Assembly: GCA_965216155.1 (NCBI GenBank)
Contig: CBDCFD010000005.1
Span: forward strand, 434,001-498,000
Source: CATOSP01 sp965216155
GTDB lineage: Bacteria; Chloroflexota; Dehalococcoidia; Lucifugimonadales; UBA3495
Length of the DNA: 64,000 bases
Direction: 5' to 3'
Of this stretch, positions 51,663 through 59,800 are shown one piece after another; the first letter of the stretch is position 1, and the number at the start of each line of letters is the position of its first letter. The notes under the pieces were generated by a model that saw nothing but the letters and a program-made list of their open reading frames with translations, had not been told where the DNA came from and did no database searches. A program made the translations under genes and the position numbers.

Positions 51663-52874
51663 TTAGATGATACCCGTCTGGTACAGGGCAACCAGTTGCT
51701 CGCGGGTGAATCCCAACTCGCCGGTGTAGACCTCTTCGTTGTGCTGCCCGAGATACGGCGCCGGAGCAGGCGAAACGGACTCTACGCCGGGCAGGGCGAA
51801 GGGCGTCCCTGGATAAGACATCGGGCCGGTATCCTCCCGGTATATCTCCTGAAACCAGCCGGCCAGGCTGGGGTCGTTTCGCACCTCGTCGAATCCCCGC
51901 ACCGGACCCAGGGGAATGCGGTGCTCCATGGCCAGTTCCAGAAGCTCCGCCTTGGTGTGCAGGAGCAGCCACTCCTCCATGTAGCCGTCAATCTCGTCGG
52001 CATACTCGTTGTTCATCACCGTGCGGTTGGTAAACCGGGGGTCTCTGGACCACTCTGGATTCCCCATGAGATCCAATAACTTGCGCCACTGACGGCCTTC
52101 AGGCGAACCCGCGAAGATATAACCGTCTTTGCACCGTAGTATGCAGTTTGGGTAGGGGAAGTCCATGGAATGGTGCCCGGTGCGGCGGGTCATACGCCAC
52201 TCATAGACTGCCATCAACGCTTCGGGACCATTGTACACGCCAGACATAGTCTCGACCTCGGCGATGTCGATGTGCTGTCCAGTTGTAACGGCCGTATCCC
52301 TGGCGAGTAGGGCCATCAAGACCGAGGACGCCGCGGCCATACCGGCGAAATAGCCGACCTGGGCGGTCCCAAACGTGAGTGGGGGGCGGGCGGCAGACCC
52401 CAATCCCTGGCAAATGCCTCCTGCCGCGGCCAGGTTGATATCGTATGCCTTGTAATACCTGTAGGGGCCGGTGAGACCGAAGGGTGTGATCGAGGCCATC
52501 ACGAGGCCGGGATTGTTTGAGCCCAACGACTCGTAGGCCAGACCCACGCGGTCCATCTCCCTGGGGTGCAGGTTGTGGACAAGAACGTCGGACCGGGCCG
52601 CCAAATCCGCAAGGATTCCCTGCCCCGTTGGAGTGGCCAGGTCCAGCGTAAGGCCCCTCTTGTTGGAGTTTAAATAGAGGAACAGGCCGCTGCGCTCTTG
52701 ATGGGGGTCATCGTTTAGGAACGGGCCGTAGTTCCGTGAGCTGTCCCCGGTGACAGGAGGCTCAATCTTGGTAACCTGAGCCCCCATGTCCGCCAGCAGC
52801 TTGCCGCAATAGGGCGCCGAGATAGCACTGCCTATCTCCAGGACTTTGACGTCTCCCAGCAGACCGTAGGTCAT
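51663..52874 (-). CDS. CaiB/BaiF class III CoA-transferase, Asp-lacking member (403 aa)
   Basis: DVKVLEIGSAISAPYCGKLL, GAQVTKIEPPVTGDSSRNYG, LYLNSNKRGLTLDLATPTG and VLVHNLHPREMDRVGLAYES show the family and its closeness to the 46758-47981 protein. At the aligned catalytic position the sequence is TAQVGYFAGMAAAS, with Gly instead of Asp. It therefore looks like the second subunit for the 50390-51619 protein. A tyrosine-phosphatase gene lies 28 bases upstream in transcription order. Confidence 0.88.
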   Translation of the reverse strand: MTYGLLGDVKVLEIGSAISAPYCGKLLADMGAQVTKIEPPVTGDSSRNYGPFLNDDPHQERSGLFLYLNSNKRGLTLDLATPTGQGILADLAARSDVLVHNLHPREMDRVGLAYESLGSNNPGLVMASITPFGLTGPYRYYKAYDINLAAAGGICQGLGSAARPPLTFGTAQVGYFAGMAAASSVLMALLARDTAVTTGQHIDIAEVETMSGVYNGPEALMAVYEWRMTRRTGHHSMDFPYPNCILRCKDGYIFAGSPEGRQWRKLLDLMGNPEWSRDPRFTNRTVMNNEYADEIDGYMEEWLLLHTKAELLELAMEHRIPLGPVRGFDEVRNDPSLAGWFQEIYREDTGPMSYPGTPFALPGVESVSPAPAPYLGQHNEEVYTGELGFTREQLVALYQTGII

Positions 52875-52902
52875 GGCAAATAGCCCGGCAGTAGCGCAAT
52901 AA

Positions 52903-53643
52903 TCATTCCAGCAGCTCTTCCCGGAACCGCATCAGAGTCTCGGCAGACAGGCCGTGGGCCAGTAAGTACCCTTCCGCCCCTCCCCAGCCCTCGTTCAGGC
53001 CGGTCAGCGCCCGTTCCATCGCTTTGGGTTGAGCTTCGAACGCGGTCAGGGGCCGGTCCTCATTCCCGGGACGTTGCTGTAGCCTCGGCCCCAGGGAACC
53101 AATAATCTGGTTGGTGAGGCAGTAGTCGGCCATAATCTGTTTGTCGTCCACTCCCAGCAGACCAAGGACTATGGCCGAGAGCACGCCCGTCCGGTCCTTG
53201 CCGGCGGTGCAGTGGAATACGGCGGGCAGGCTGGATTCCCCAGCCAGAGCATTTAGCGAATCGGCAACCCGATGCCCAGCTTTAAAGATGATCCAGGTGT
53301 ATATCTCCGTGAGCCTTGCCACGGAGTCTACTCCGGCTGCAGGGTGCGTAACATCTTGCCCCTCCACGTAAGGCACATTATGGTACCCCACCGTGGAAGC
53401 GCCGGGAGGCCATCGGCCTGCGCCATCGGCCTCGTCGGGGTTGCGCAGGTCAATAACCGTGGTCACCCGCAACGAAGACTGTACGTAGGCCATGTCTTTG
53501 GGCGTCATGTGGTGAAGCGCGTCCGACCGGAACAACTTCCCGTGCCTGACCGTGCGCCCCTCGCGGGTCCGGTACCCGCCCAGGTCTCGGAAGTTGAAAC
53601 AGCCCTGCAGAGGAATGAACCGTCCTGCGCTTCCGGTCACCAT
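52903..53643 (-). CDS. Tyrosine-protein phosphatase, Y_phosphatase3/DSP type (246 aa)
   Basis: The N-terminal CFNFRDLGGYRTREGRTVRH and GKLFRSDALHHMT blocks plus VIDLRNPDEADG and the P-loop VFHCTAGKDRTGVLSAI (CX5R with Cys nucleophile and Arg) identify the family. It removes phosphate from tyrosine or possibly from lipids such as phosphoinositides. GGAGGAG abuts the ATG at 53643; the next codon is GTG, which could be the actual start. It leads a minus-strand group with the CoA-transferases, divergent from the molybdo-hydroxylase gene across about 250 bases. Confidence 0.88.
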   Translation of the reverse strand: MVTGSAGRFIPLQGCFNFRDLGGYRTREGRTVRHGKLFRSDALHHMTPKDMAYVQSSLRVTTVIDLRNPDEADGAGRWPPGASTVGYHNVPYVEGQDVTHPAAGVDSVARLTEIYTWIIFKAGHRVADSLNALAGESSLPAVFHCTAGKDRTGVLSAIVLGLLGVDDKQIMADYCLTNQIIGSLGPRLQQRPGNEDRPLTAFEAQPKAMERALTGLNEGWGGAEGYLLAHGLSAETLMRFREELLE

Positions 53644-53892
53644 CTCCTCCCCGGCCCCGAATCATGCATACTTCGGCCCCTCCGGCCCTCTGGAAGTGGC
53701 CTCATTATAGCATCGGGGGCACAACCGGGCGTGCTCGCGGGCAGTGTTCCGCAGTGTTCCGCTGTATTCCTCTGGTCTCCGAACAGGCCGGCCGTCATGC
53801 CCGCGTTTGCTCGGTTTAGGGCGATATGACGATATATGGTACAATCCACTCATCCCGGAATTCAGACTATTCCCTTTAATGAGGTGGCTGTA

Positions 53893-56169
53893 ATGGCCCA
53901 GAATGTTGTTTTATCCAACACCGAGTACAATGTTGTTGGTACACGCCCGATCAGGCACGACGGCACCGACAAGGTCACGGGAAGAGCCAAGTACGGCGGA
54001 GACTTCCAGGCTTCGGGCCTGTTGCACGGCAAGGTGCTGCGGAGCCCTCACGCCCACGCCAGGATCAAGTCCATCGACACGAGCAAGGCCCTGGCATACC
54101 CGGGCGTCAAGGCGGTCATCACCGGCCAGGATATGCCCGCGGCCCAGAAAGAGGACGTGGACCGGAACACAAGGTTCGCCAGCGAGAACATTCTCGCCAA
54201 CGCCAAGGCGCTCTACCGGGGCCATGCCATTGCAGCCGTCGCAGCCACCAGTTCGCACATCGCCGAGATTGCGGCTTCGCTGATCGAGGTGGAGTACGAG
54301 GTCTTGACCCCGGCCATGGAAGTCCGGGAGGCGATGAAAGAAGATGCTCCCCTGGTCCACGAGGACATGACCACCACTGAGTTGGGCGAGGACACCGGCA
54401 AGCCCAGCAACATCGTCTCCCATTTCCGGCACGAGATGGGCGACCTTGACAAGGGTTTTGCCGAAGCCGACGTAGTAGTCGAGCGGGAGTTCAACACCGC
54501 CACGGTCCACCAGGGATACATCGAGCCCCACAACGGCGCTGCCATGTGGAACGCGGACGGTCAGTTGACGATTTGGACCAGCACTCAGGGCGCATTCTCC
54601 GTGCGCGAGGCCATTGCCGGCGCCCTGGAGCTCCCCGTTTCCCAGGTCAAGGTGGTCCCCATGGAGATCGGCGGCGGATTCGGAGGAAAGATTCCCATCT
54701 ACCTGGAGCCCCTGGCCGCGCTGCTGTCCAAAAAGACCAGCCATCCCGTCAAGATGCTGATGAGCAGGGCCGAGGTCTTTGAGAGCACCGGCCCCACCTC
54801 CGGCTCATACGTCAAGGTAAAGATGGGCGCGAAGAACGACGGCACGCTGACCGCCGCCGAAGCGTACCTGGCCTTCGACGCCGGCGCGTACCCCGGCTCG
54901 GCGGTACCCATGGGGTCCCAGTGTATATTCGCCCCCTACGTTATCGAAAATATGCGCGTTGACGGCTTCGACGTGGTGGTCAACAAGCCCAAGACCGCCG
55001 CCTACCGGGCCCCCGGCGCCCCCATCGCCGCTTTCGCAGGTGAGGCGGTGGTGGACGAAATTGCGCGTAAGCTGGGTATTGACCCGGTGGAGTTTAGGCT
55101 GCTCAACGCTTCCAAAGAGGGCACCAGGCGGGTGGACGGACCCGTGTTCCCGCGCATAGGCAACATCGAGTGTCTTGAAGCTGCCCGCGACACGGACCAC
55201 TACAAGTCCAAGCTCGAGGGGCCCAACCGCGGCCGGGGCGTGGCCTCCGGCTTCTGGTTCAACATCGGGTTGGCGTCCAGCGCCTCCATCGCCGTCAACT
55301 CCGACGGTACGATAACGCTGGTTGAGGGTTCCACCGACATCGGCGGCACCCGCGCCTCCATTGCCATGCAGGCCGCGGAAGTCCTCGGCATTGCCGCCGA
55401 AGACGTACACCCCAGCGTTGGCGACACCGACTCAGTGGGCTACACATTCCTCACCGGGGGTAGCCGCACCACATTCGCCACCGGTTGGGCTGCTTACGAA
55501 TGTGCCCAGGAAATCAAGACCAAGATGATTGACCGGGCTGCCACGATCTGGGAAGTCGACAAGAACGACGTTGACTTGGTGGACGGCGTGTTCCAGCACA
55601 GGTCAGACCCGGACCTGAAGATCACCTTCAAGGAACTGGCGGGACGGCTCGCAGGCTCCGGCGGCCCCATCTCCAGCCAGGTTAGCGTAGACCCCAGGGG
55701 CGCGGGCGGCGCTTTCGCCACCCATGTCGTGGACGTTGAGGTCGACCCTGAAACCGGCAAGGTCACAATCTTGGACTACACTGCGGTCCAGGACGCGGGG
55801 AAGGCAATCCATCCCAGCTACGTGGAAGGACAGATCCAGGGCGGAGTCGTCCAGGGCATCGGTTGGGCGCTGAACGAAGAGTACTTCTTCAACCAAGAAG
55901 GTACGATGGCCAACTCCAGCTTCCTCGACTACCGGATGCCCACCAGCTTGGATCTGCCCATGATCGGCACGGTAATCGTCGAGGTGGCCAATCCCGGCCA
56001 CCCCTACGGGGTGCGCGGCGTGGGTGAGGTGCCGATAGTGCCTCCGATGGCCGCTATAGCCAACGCCATCAACGACTCTGTGGGTGTGCGGATGCAGCAA
56101 TTGCCCATGACTCCAGGCGCGGTGTTGGAAGCCATATTGGCGAAAGACGGCCAGCCAGCCAACAGCTAG
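53893..56169 (+). CDS. Xanthine dehydrogenase family, molybdopterin-binding large subunit (758 aa)
   Basis: The sequence has VVGTRPIRHDGTDKVTGRAK and LHGKVLRSPHAHARIKSIDT (N-terminal half), VVPMEIGGGFGGKIPIYLEP (molybdopterin-contacting GGGFGG loop), AYRAPGAPIAAFAGEAVVDE with the conserved RAPG, and a C-terminal HPYGVRGVGEVPIVPPMAAI holding the catalytic Glu. Members hydroxylate purines, aldehydes, CO or aromatic acids at the Mo centre. The small Fe-S and medium FAD subunits are not in the window. The ATG at 53893 follows GAGGTGG; the frame opens at 53836. XdhC and MocA helpers are at 15979-17735. Confidence 0.92.
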   Translation: MAQNVVLSNTEYNVVGTRPIRHDGTDKVTGRAKYGGDFQASGLLHGKVLRSPHAHARIKSIDTSKALAYPGVKAVITGQDMPAAQKEDVDRNTRFASENILANAKALYRGHAIAAVAATSSHIAEIAASLIEVEYEVLTPAMEVREAMKEDAPLVHEDMTTTELGEDTGKPSNIVSHFRHEMGDLDKGFAEADVVVEREFNTATVHQGYIEPHNGAAMWNADGQLTIWTSTQGAFSVREAIAGALELPVSQVKVVPMEIGGGFGGKIPIYLEPLAALLSKKTSHPVKMLMSRAEVFESTGPTSGSYVKVKMGAKNDGTLTAAEAYLAFDAGAYPGSAVPMGSQCIFAPYVIENMRVDGFDVVVNKPKTAAYRAPGAPIAAFAGEAVVDEIARKLGIDPVEFRLLNASKEGTRRVDGPVFPRIGNIECLEAARDTDHYKSKLEGPNRGRGVASGFWFNIGLASSASIAVNSDGTITLVEGSTDIGGTRASIAMQAAEVLGIAAEDVHPSVGDTDSVGYTFLTGGSRTTFATGWAAYECAQEIKTKMIDRAATIWEVDKNDVDLVDGVFQHRSDPDLKITFKELAGRLAGSGGPISSQVSVDPRGAGGAFATHVVDVEVDPETGKVTILDYTAVQDAGKAIHPSYVEGQIQGGVVQGIGWALNEEYFFNQEGTMANSSFLDYRMPTSLDLPMIGTVIVEVANPGHPYGVRGVGEVPIVPPMAAIANAINDSVGVRMQQLPMTPGAVLEAILAKDGQPANS

Positions 56170-56183
56170 GCAGGACTTTAGCG

Positions 56184-56218
56184 AAGGCCAGGCACGTCAA
56201 GCGGTGCCTGGCCTTTTG
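56184..56218 (+). terminator. Rho-independent terminator
   Basis: AAGGCCAGGCAC (56184-56195) pairs perfectly with GTGCCTGGCCTT (56204-56215), an 8-base loop and a run of four T overlapping the stem end. It lies 14 bases after the large-subunit stop. Confidence 0.85.
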
Positions 56219-56274
56219 TATGCCCAAAATCAAGGAGGGGTGCCTACCAGATTCATTCAGGAGGAACGTGCGCT

Positions 56275-56847
56275 ATGGCCAGAGTACCATTCGCGACAAG
56301 GGATAACATGACCCCGGAAGGCCAGAAAGTTTGGGACGAGATCGAGAACAGCCGTGGCGGTGTGGCCCGCAACTACGCCGCGCTGCTGAACAACCCCGGG
56401 GCCGCGGGAAGTCTGGCGGGGCTGGGCGGTTACGCCCGGTTTGAGACGCCGCTGGACCCTCGCATCAAGGCATTGGCAGTCCTGGCCGCCGCGAGAGAGG
56501 CTCACGGCCATTACGTCTGGACGGTCAACCAGCGTGCGGCCAAGGAAGCCGGCATCAGCGATGACATCGTGGCCGCGATCCACGAGTTTCGAGCGCCTGT
56601 GGGGTTTGCGCCGGAAGACGCCAACGTAGTCCAGTTCGTCCTGGAATTGCTGCGCCAGCACCGGGTCTCCGACGCCACCTTCAACGCGCTGCGCTCCCAG
56701 ATCGGAGACGCCGGAGTCGTAGACGTCCTGGTAGTTAGTGGCTACTACCACACCCTGGCCCACGCCCTACAAGCCCTGGAAGTGGAGTTGCCGGAGGGTA
56801 CCGAGTCCGCCCTAAGCTACCAGACCGGCGGCGCGCCGGGGGCTTAG
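56275..56847 (+). CDS. Carboxymuconolactone decarboxylase (CMD/AhpD-like) family protein (190 aa)
   Basis: The CMD core helices are present: DPRIKALAVLAAAREAHGHY followed by VWTVNQRAAKEAGISDDIV, with the acidic ExxxxH-type 'REAHGHYVW' replacing the CxxC of AhpD. A second CMD-like segment LVVSGYYHTLAHALQALEVE ends the fold. Without the CxxC it is unlikely to be a peroxidase reductase and is closer to gamma-carboxymuconolactone decarboxylase-like proteins of unknown substrate. GGAGGA precedes the ATG. It follows the molybdo-hydroxylase gene after a terminator. Confidence 0.88.
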   Translation: MARVPFATRDNMTPEGQKVWDEIENSRGGVARNYAALLNNPGAAGSLAGLGGYARFETPLDPRIKALAVLAAAREAHGHYVWTVNQRAAKEAGISDDIVAAIHEFRAPVGFAPEDANVVQFVLELLRQHRVSDATFNALRSQIGDAGVVDVLVVSGYYHTLAHALQALEVELPEGTESALSYQTGGAPGA

Positions 56848-57540
56848 GAGCGGCAGGCCAGGGCCACGGCGGGCAAAAAAGGAGCGGCCGGCCCCAAAAG
56901 GGAGGAGCCGCTGAAGGAGCGGCACACTACCGGTCGCTGAGGGTTCAATAATAATCCCCGGCAACTCCCCAGGTCAACCGTCAGGATGTAGGGTAACTGT
57001 TCAGACTTGGTGAGGCGAATATGCTAATCTTCTCGTTGAGCGGAAAACGCTGGCGTCCGGGGCGCGATTGTGGCATAAGAGAACTATGGAAACGGAAGTG
57101 GACTTGAACCAGGCGAGCCGGGAGACGCTGCTGGAGATTATCGCGGAACTGCGCCAGCGGGTCGAGAGTCTGGAGGCCCGGCTGTCCGGCGGCGGCGGGC
57201 CGGGGGCCAGGATGCCGGGGCACAAACCGGCCGCCAGGCGCAAGGAGGCGGCGGAGGAAGAAAAGAAGCCCCGCAGGAAGCGTCCCCACGGCTTTGCCCG
57301 GCCGCGGATGGAACCCGCAGCGCAAGTGACCCACGCCCCGGAGTTTTGCCCCGAATGCCATACTACCCTGAGCGGGGGTTGGGCGCAGCGGACCCGGGAG
57401 GTCATCGAACTTCCGGCGTCTCCTGCCGAAGTTACAGAGCATGTCTTCATAGCCCGGACGTGTCCGCTGTGCCGGAAACGGCGGTTGCCCCAGGACCCTC
57501 TGAAAGGTCTGGCCGCGGGCCGTCAACGCCTGGGAGCCAA

Positions 57541-57568
57541 CCCCGTATCCAGTACGGGGCAGGCTCTG
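57541..57568 (+). repeat. In-frame palindromic repeat inside the IS66 transposase
   Basis: CCCCGTATCCAGTACGGGG followed by CAGGCTCTG interrupts the transposase without breaking the frame, coding PVSSTGQAL between GRQRLGAN and VSLIATLREEGR. The second IS66 copy lacks it at this place. Confidence 0.8.
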
Positions 57569-58233
57569 GTGAGTCTGATCGCGACCCTGCGGGAAGAGGG
57601 ACGGCTGCCCATAAGGACAATCCAATGGTATCTGCGAACGTTTCATCAGTTGAAACTGAGCGTTGGGGCCATCGTCCGGGCCGTCCACCAAGTTGCCCGG
57701 CAGGGAGGGCCGGAAGTGGGCGAGGTCCTGGAGTGCATCCGGTCCAGCCCGGTGGTCCACGCCGATGAGACGGGTTGGCGGGAGAACGGGAGAAACGGCT
57801 ACGTTTGGACCCCCGGTCCGGGCCGGGGGCAGGCTTTTCAGCACTCCCACGGAGCGGTTCTTCCTGCGCCGGGGCCGGGGCAAGGAGGTGGTGGACGAGG
57901 TCCTGGGCGAGTCCTTCGGCGGGATTCTGGTGAGCGATTTCTACGCCTCCTACGATCACTACCCCGGATTGAAACAGAGGTGTTGGGCCCATCTGCTGCG
58001 GGACATCCACAAGCTGAAGGTCTTGTACCCGGAAGACGGCAGGCTGACCTAGTGGGCATTGGGGGTGCAACGGCTTTACGCCAAGGCCAGGGCTTGGGCA
58101 TCGGCCGGAGGGCGTCCGCCGTCCCGGGGGCAACTGGCGCTGGAAGAGCGGCTGCTGGCGCTGTGCCGTCCATTCATGGAAGACCCATTGGCGGTGCAAG
58201 CCAAGCTCTGCCGGCGGATTGAGCGTCACATCA

Positions 58234-58260
58234 AGAGCCTGCCCCGTACTTGATACGGGG
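58234..58260 (-). repeat. Second copy of the same palindromic repeat, inverted
   Basis: CAGAGCCTGCCCCGTACTTG (read from the plus strand with its neighbours as AGAGCCTGCCCCGTACTTGA) and the following TACGGGG form the same unit in reverse. It is inserted near the 3' end of the transposase gene and destroys the frame. Confidence 0.75.
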
Positions 58261-58533
58261 AATTGTTTGTCTTCGTGTCTCACCCGGAGACGCCTTCGGA
58301 CAATAACGCTGCGGAACGCAGTCTTCGCCACCTGGTGGTCAGCCGGAAAATCAGCGGCGGGACCCGTTCGGATGAGGGAACCGGTAGCAAAATGACCTTG
58401 GCGTCCCTCTTCGGCACCTGGCGGGCCAGGGGCCTAAACCCCTTCCTGGAAACCCGCAGGTTGCTCATTTCCCCTCAAGTCTGAACACTTACGATGTAGG
58501 GGCCAGGGTCTTTCGATTCTCAATGTAGTAACT

Positions 58534-58665
58534 TGGCGTCGTTCCGGCCCCCGTATCCAGTCAGGGGCAGGCTTTGAGCCGGAACCCAGGTACCCTCGCT
58601 TACAAGCACGTTCAGATACCTGAGCATTTCTGGGTTCCAGCGAGAGCTGGAACGACGATTGTGCC
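58534..58665. repeat. Compound REPIN-like repeat with a third copy of the palindrome
   Basis: The unit starts GGCGTCGTTCCGGCCCCCGT and ends GAGAGCTGGAACGACG, so its outer arms are inverted repeats of each other (CGTCGTTCC/GGAACGACG). It encloses CCCCGTATCCAGTCAGGGGC (58549-58568) and CTGGGTTCC/GGAACCCAG arms. It sits just outside the IS66 copy. The same compound pattern is seen in a worn form at 5672-5768. Confidence 0.7.
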
Positions 58666-58728
58666 GGTTTCGGTCATAATCGAAAACTGGAGAATTATCG
58701 TAGACGGCGTGGCCGCAACCCTTTGACC

Positions 58729-58962
58729 CTACCCCGCCGTCACGCACGTAATAGTCTTCAGCACACCGGGAATGCCCTGAACCAGGCCGGTCACCAGGTC
58801 GGCTACGGCGGCCATGTTCGGGGCCTCGATTAGGGCGATTACGTCGAAGGGTCCGGTCACGATGTCGGCGGACTTCACACCGTCCAGCAGCCGCAGTGAC
58901 CGGACGGTTTCAGTGGTCCGCCCTACCTGGACCTCGATCAGAATGTAGGCGCTGGTGCCCAC
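58729..58962 (-). CDS. Lrp/AsnC ligand-binding (RAM) domain protein (77 aa)
   Basis: The stand-alone effector domain of Lrp/AsnC regulators is clear: YILIEVQVGRTTETVRSLRL, VKSADIVTGPFDVIALIEAP and a closing IPGVLKTITCVTAG. It lacks the helix-turn-helix, like the small AsnC-type proteins that bind amino acids or related ligands as oligomers. The start is GTG. It begins 22 bases after the stop of ridA on the same strand, so both are co-transcribed, which suggests a role connected with amino-acid or enamine metabolism. Confidence 0.9.
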   Translation of the reverse strand: MGTSAYILIEVQVGRTTETVRSLRLLDGVKSADIVTGPFDVIALIEAPNMAAVADLVTGLVQGIPGVLKTITCVTAG

Positions 58963-58984
58963 AACCTATTCCAATGACCGGAAA

Positions 58985-59371
58985 CTAATCGGGAATGCAA
59001 GCGGTGGACGTCACTTCCACCAGGTTGTCCGCCGCGCCGAACTGGACGATGATTGCCGTTCGCGCCGGGCGGTCTTCCTTGAAGTATTCGCCGTAGACCT
59101 CGTTGAACCCTTCAAGGTCCTCCGCCTTGGTAACGTAGCAGGTGTTGGTCAGCACGTTGTCCAAGGACGTCCCCGCGGCTTCCAAGATCAGCTTGATCCG
59201 GTCTAACGTGAACCGTGTCTGCTCCCGAATGTCCTTGCCCACCTCACCTGTAGTGGGGTGACGCCCGGTGCAACCCTGCACGTAGACCAGGTTGCCAAAG
59301 CGGGTGGCCTGGGATAAGAGCCCGCGTCCGGGGGCTAGTTTATCGCTGCTGACAATCTCTTTTCGCGGCAT
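58985..59371 (-). CDS. RidA family enamine/imine deaminase (128 aa)
   Basis: The fold is a chorismate-mutase-like trimer protomer: LLSQATRFGNLVYVQGCTGR, TRFTLDRIKLILEAAGTSLD, FNEVYGEYFKEDRPARTAII with the substrate-binding Arg in RPARTA, and VEVTSTACIP at the end. Classic RidA proteins hydrolyse reactive 2-aminoacrylate produced by PLP dehydratases. GAGGGGG precedes the ATG. A perfect -35/-10 promoter lies at 59463-59490. Confidence 0.92.
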   Translation of the reverse strand: MPRKEIVSSDKLAPGRGLLSQATRFGNLVYVQGCTGRHPTTGEVGKDIREQTRFTLDRIKLILEAAGTSLDNVLTNTCYVTKAEDLEGFNEVYGEYFKEDRPARTAIIVQFGAADNLVEVTSTACIPD

Positions 59372-59462
59372 GGCGCATCCCCCTCTTATCGCATCGGAGC
59401 CCTCGGCAGCTTGCTCCGGCAGGTCTCCAATGCAAGTCTGATTTCGTTCCTGAGCCAGTCAC

Positions 59463-59490
59463 ATTATAGACATGGCCTCTATAGTGTCAA
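59463..59490 (-). promoter_or_regulatory. Consensus sigma-70 type promoter for ridA
   Basis: Read on the minus strand, TTGACA (59490-59485) and TATAAT (59468-59463) are separated by 16 bases; both hexamers are perfect. Transcription would start about 85 bases before the RidA start codon. It is the best promoter match noticed in the window. The rest of 59372-59695 contains no other supported feature. Confidence 0.75.
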
Positions 59491-59695
59491 TCGGCCGGTC
59501 AGTACGGGAGCACTCACTAATCAGAGGGGATTGCCGCCGCTTTCCCTTGCAATGTAGACGGAATGTCGGCGGAATATCGAGACGGCGGGACGTATTGGCC
59601 TTCCCTTCGCGGGATGCCCAGGACGATTGCAAATTGAGGAGAGGGAGGTGTAGAAATAGACAGGAAAGGGAAATGGGATGATGGGGGGTGTGGCG

Positions 59696-59745
59696 ATGGT
59701 CGTGGAATCACTTTTCGGGCGCCTGGAAGAGATACCGGACCCTAG
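59696..59745 (+). pseudogene. ISAs1-family transposase, 5' fragment cut by an IS5-type insertion
   Basis: ATG at 59696, with GGGGGGTG upstream, starts MVVESLFGRLEEIPDPR, the usual N-terminus of ISAs1 transposases (..IPDPRxxRG). The frame is then cut at GACCCTAG. The continuation CTAGGAAGGCCCGGGG coding KARGVRHPF lies 3.56 kb away at 63307. The CTAG is duplicated on both sides, which shows the insertion event directly. Confidence 0.88.
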
Positions 59746-59800
59746 GGTCTGTGGACAATCAGCCTCTATCCATGAATAATATCATGATAATGGAGGTTTT

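Larger units (their letters stand above)
57086..58484 (+). pseudogene. IS66-family transposase (TnpC-type), multiply disrupted
   Basis: The N-terminal leucine-zipper-like helix (LLEIIAELRQRVESLEARL), a zinc-binding CPECHTT and CPLCRKR pair, and the first catalytic Asp in VVHADETGWRENGRNGYVW are in frame 1. After YVWTPGPG the frame changes near 57830, giving FFLRRGRGKEVVDEVLGE and ILVSDFYASYDH with the second Asp. A TAG at about 58050 replaces a Glu codon (LT-stop-WALGVQRLYAKARAW). A palindromic insert at 58234-58260 adds another stop and frame change before PSDNNAAERSLRHLVVSR with the catalytic Glu. One more palindrome at 57541 is inserted in frame (NPVSSTGQAL). Clearly non-functional. Confidence 0.9.
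56993..58492 (+). mobile_element. IS66-family element, copy 1 (1500 bp), decayed, with 8-bp target duplication
   Basis: The left end GTAACTGTTCAGACTTGG and the reverse complement of the right end GTAAGTGTTCAGACTTG match except for one base. Both flanks carry GATGTAGG (56985-56992 and 58493-58500), a perfect 8-bp target duplication as expected for IS66. A second element with the same ends lies at 60911-62340. The transposase inside is broken in several places. No tnpA/tnpB accessory genes are present, so this is a tnpC-only type. Confidence 0.92.

Noticed and set aside
59472..59711. Short frames in both directions upstream of the ISAs1 fragment
   Set aside because: They overlap the ridA promoter and have no protein-like features; only the ISAs1 start at 59696 is supported.
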